The notes under the pieces: model-generated
Told to the model about the DNA's origin: nothing
What the model saw: only the letters and a program-made list of their open reading frames with translations
The model's database searches: none
Assembly: GCA_014379925.1 (NCBI GenBank)
Contig: JACMKY010000621.1
Location: forward strand, 1 to 13,326
Direction: 5' to 3'
From: Cytophagales bacterium
GTDB lineage: Bacteria; Bacteroidota; Bacteroidia; Cytophagales; ES-bin-26
DNA: 13,326 nt
Made by a program: the position numbers and the translations under genes
In this document: positions 13,197 through 13,326 of the stretch, one piece after another
Numbering within the stretch: position 1 is the stretch's first letter
How the letters are laid out: each line of letters opens with the position of its first letter

Positions 13197-13261
13197 GTCC
13201 GGTGAATGACGTTTGCCGGGAGATTTCGGCTGTTTCAAATGAAGGTCAATCATTCATACAA

Positions 13262-13326
13262 ATGGAAAATTTCTGGAATGAGCGGTACGAAAAGCGAGAA
13301 TTTGCCTACGGTCAGGAACCAAATCA
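13262..13326 (+). CDS. Start of a SAM-dependent methyltransferase-like gene (truncated by window end)
   Basis: Only 21 full codons are visible, reading MENFWNERYEKREFAYGQEP and then N. The FWNERY...FAYGxEPN pattern is typical of the N-terminus of small class I methyltransferases of the TehB/thiopurine-methyltransferase-like group. These often accompany detoxification genes. Catalytic motifs lie beyond the window, so the call rests on the N-terminal pattern alone. It starts 65 nt after the YeeE gene; no clear promoter or terminator is seen between them, so it may belong to the same transcript. Confidence 0.6.
   Translation, partial: MENFWNERYEKREFAYGQEPN

Noticed and set aside
1..13326. Mobile element or defence island interpretation
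   Set aside because: No transposase, integrase, tRNA, terminal inverted repeat or CRISPR repeat is visible, and codon and base composition are uniform across the genes.

Overview
The window looks like chromosomal DNA from a Bacteroidota bacterium, probably a Cytophagales/Spirosomaceae-type organism. This is inferred from several signs: GC-rich coding sequence, no Shine-Dalgarno leaders, several good matches to the Bacteroidota -7 promoter element (TAnnTTTG), a response-regulator/LytS-type kinase fusion, and gene families common in that phylum. I see no rRNA, tRNA, CRISPR array, insertion sequence or prophage gene.

Left part (1-1297): about 260 bp with no supportable gene, then a minus-strand REC-histidine kinase hybrid. 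It is transcribed divergently from the next block.

Lipid-flavoured block (1476-6940, plus strand): a desaturase that matches the eukaryotic dihydroceramide delta-4 desaturase (DEGS) family along its whole length; a phytanoyl-CoA-dioxygenase-like Fe(II)/2-oxoglutarate enzyme; a classical SDR oxidoreductase; an exported TPR protein resembling eukaryotic RMDN/PTPIP51 proteins; and a patatin-like protein whose GxSxG serine is displaced. The first four have long spacers and apparently separate promoters, so they form a neighbourhood rather than one operon. Together they suggest remodelling of (sphingo)lipids, but only the desaturase points at sphingolipids by itself. The patatin gene overlaps aroB (3-dehydroquinate synthase) by ATGA.

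Middle (8023-9084, minus strand): a conserved protein of unknown function with an NHFDxDG motif, convergent with aroB.

Right part (9263-13196, plus strand): a sulfide/persulfide detoxification locus. It holds a Crp/Fnr-type regulator, a TauE/SafE permease, a CstB-like persulfide dioxygenase-rhodanese fusion, a single-domain rhodanese and a YeeE/YedE half-transporter. Two copies of a perfect palindrome, GTGACTnnAGTCAC, lie before the permease and the dioxygenase, each exactly 23 nt upstream of an identical AACTTTG -7-like element. The regulator's recognition helix carries the CRP-type R-E-x-x-x-R contact pattern expected for GTGA half-sites. This is the clearest regulatory circuit in the window. 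The window ends 21 codons into a SAM-dependent methyltransferase-like gene.
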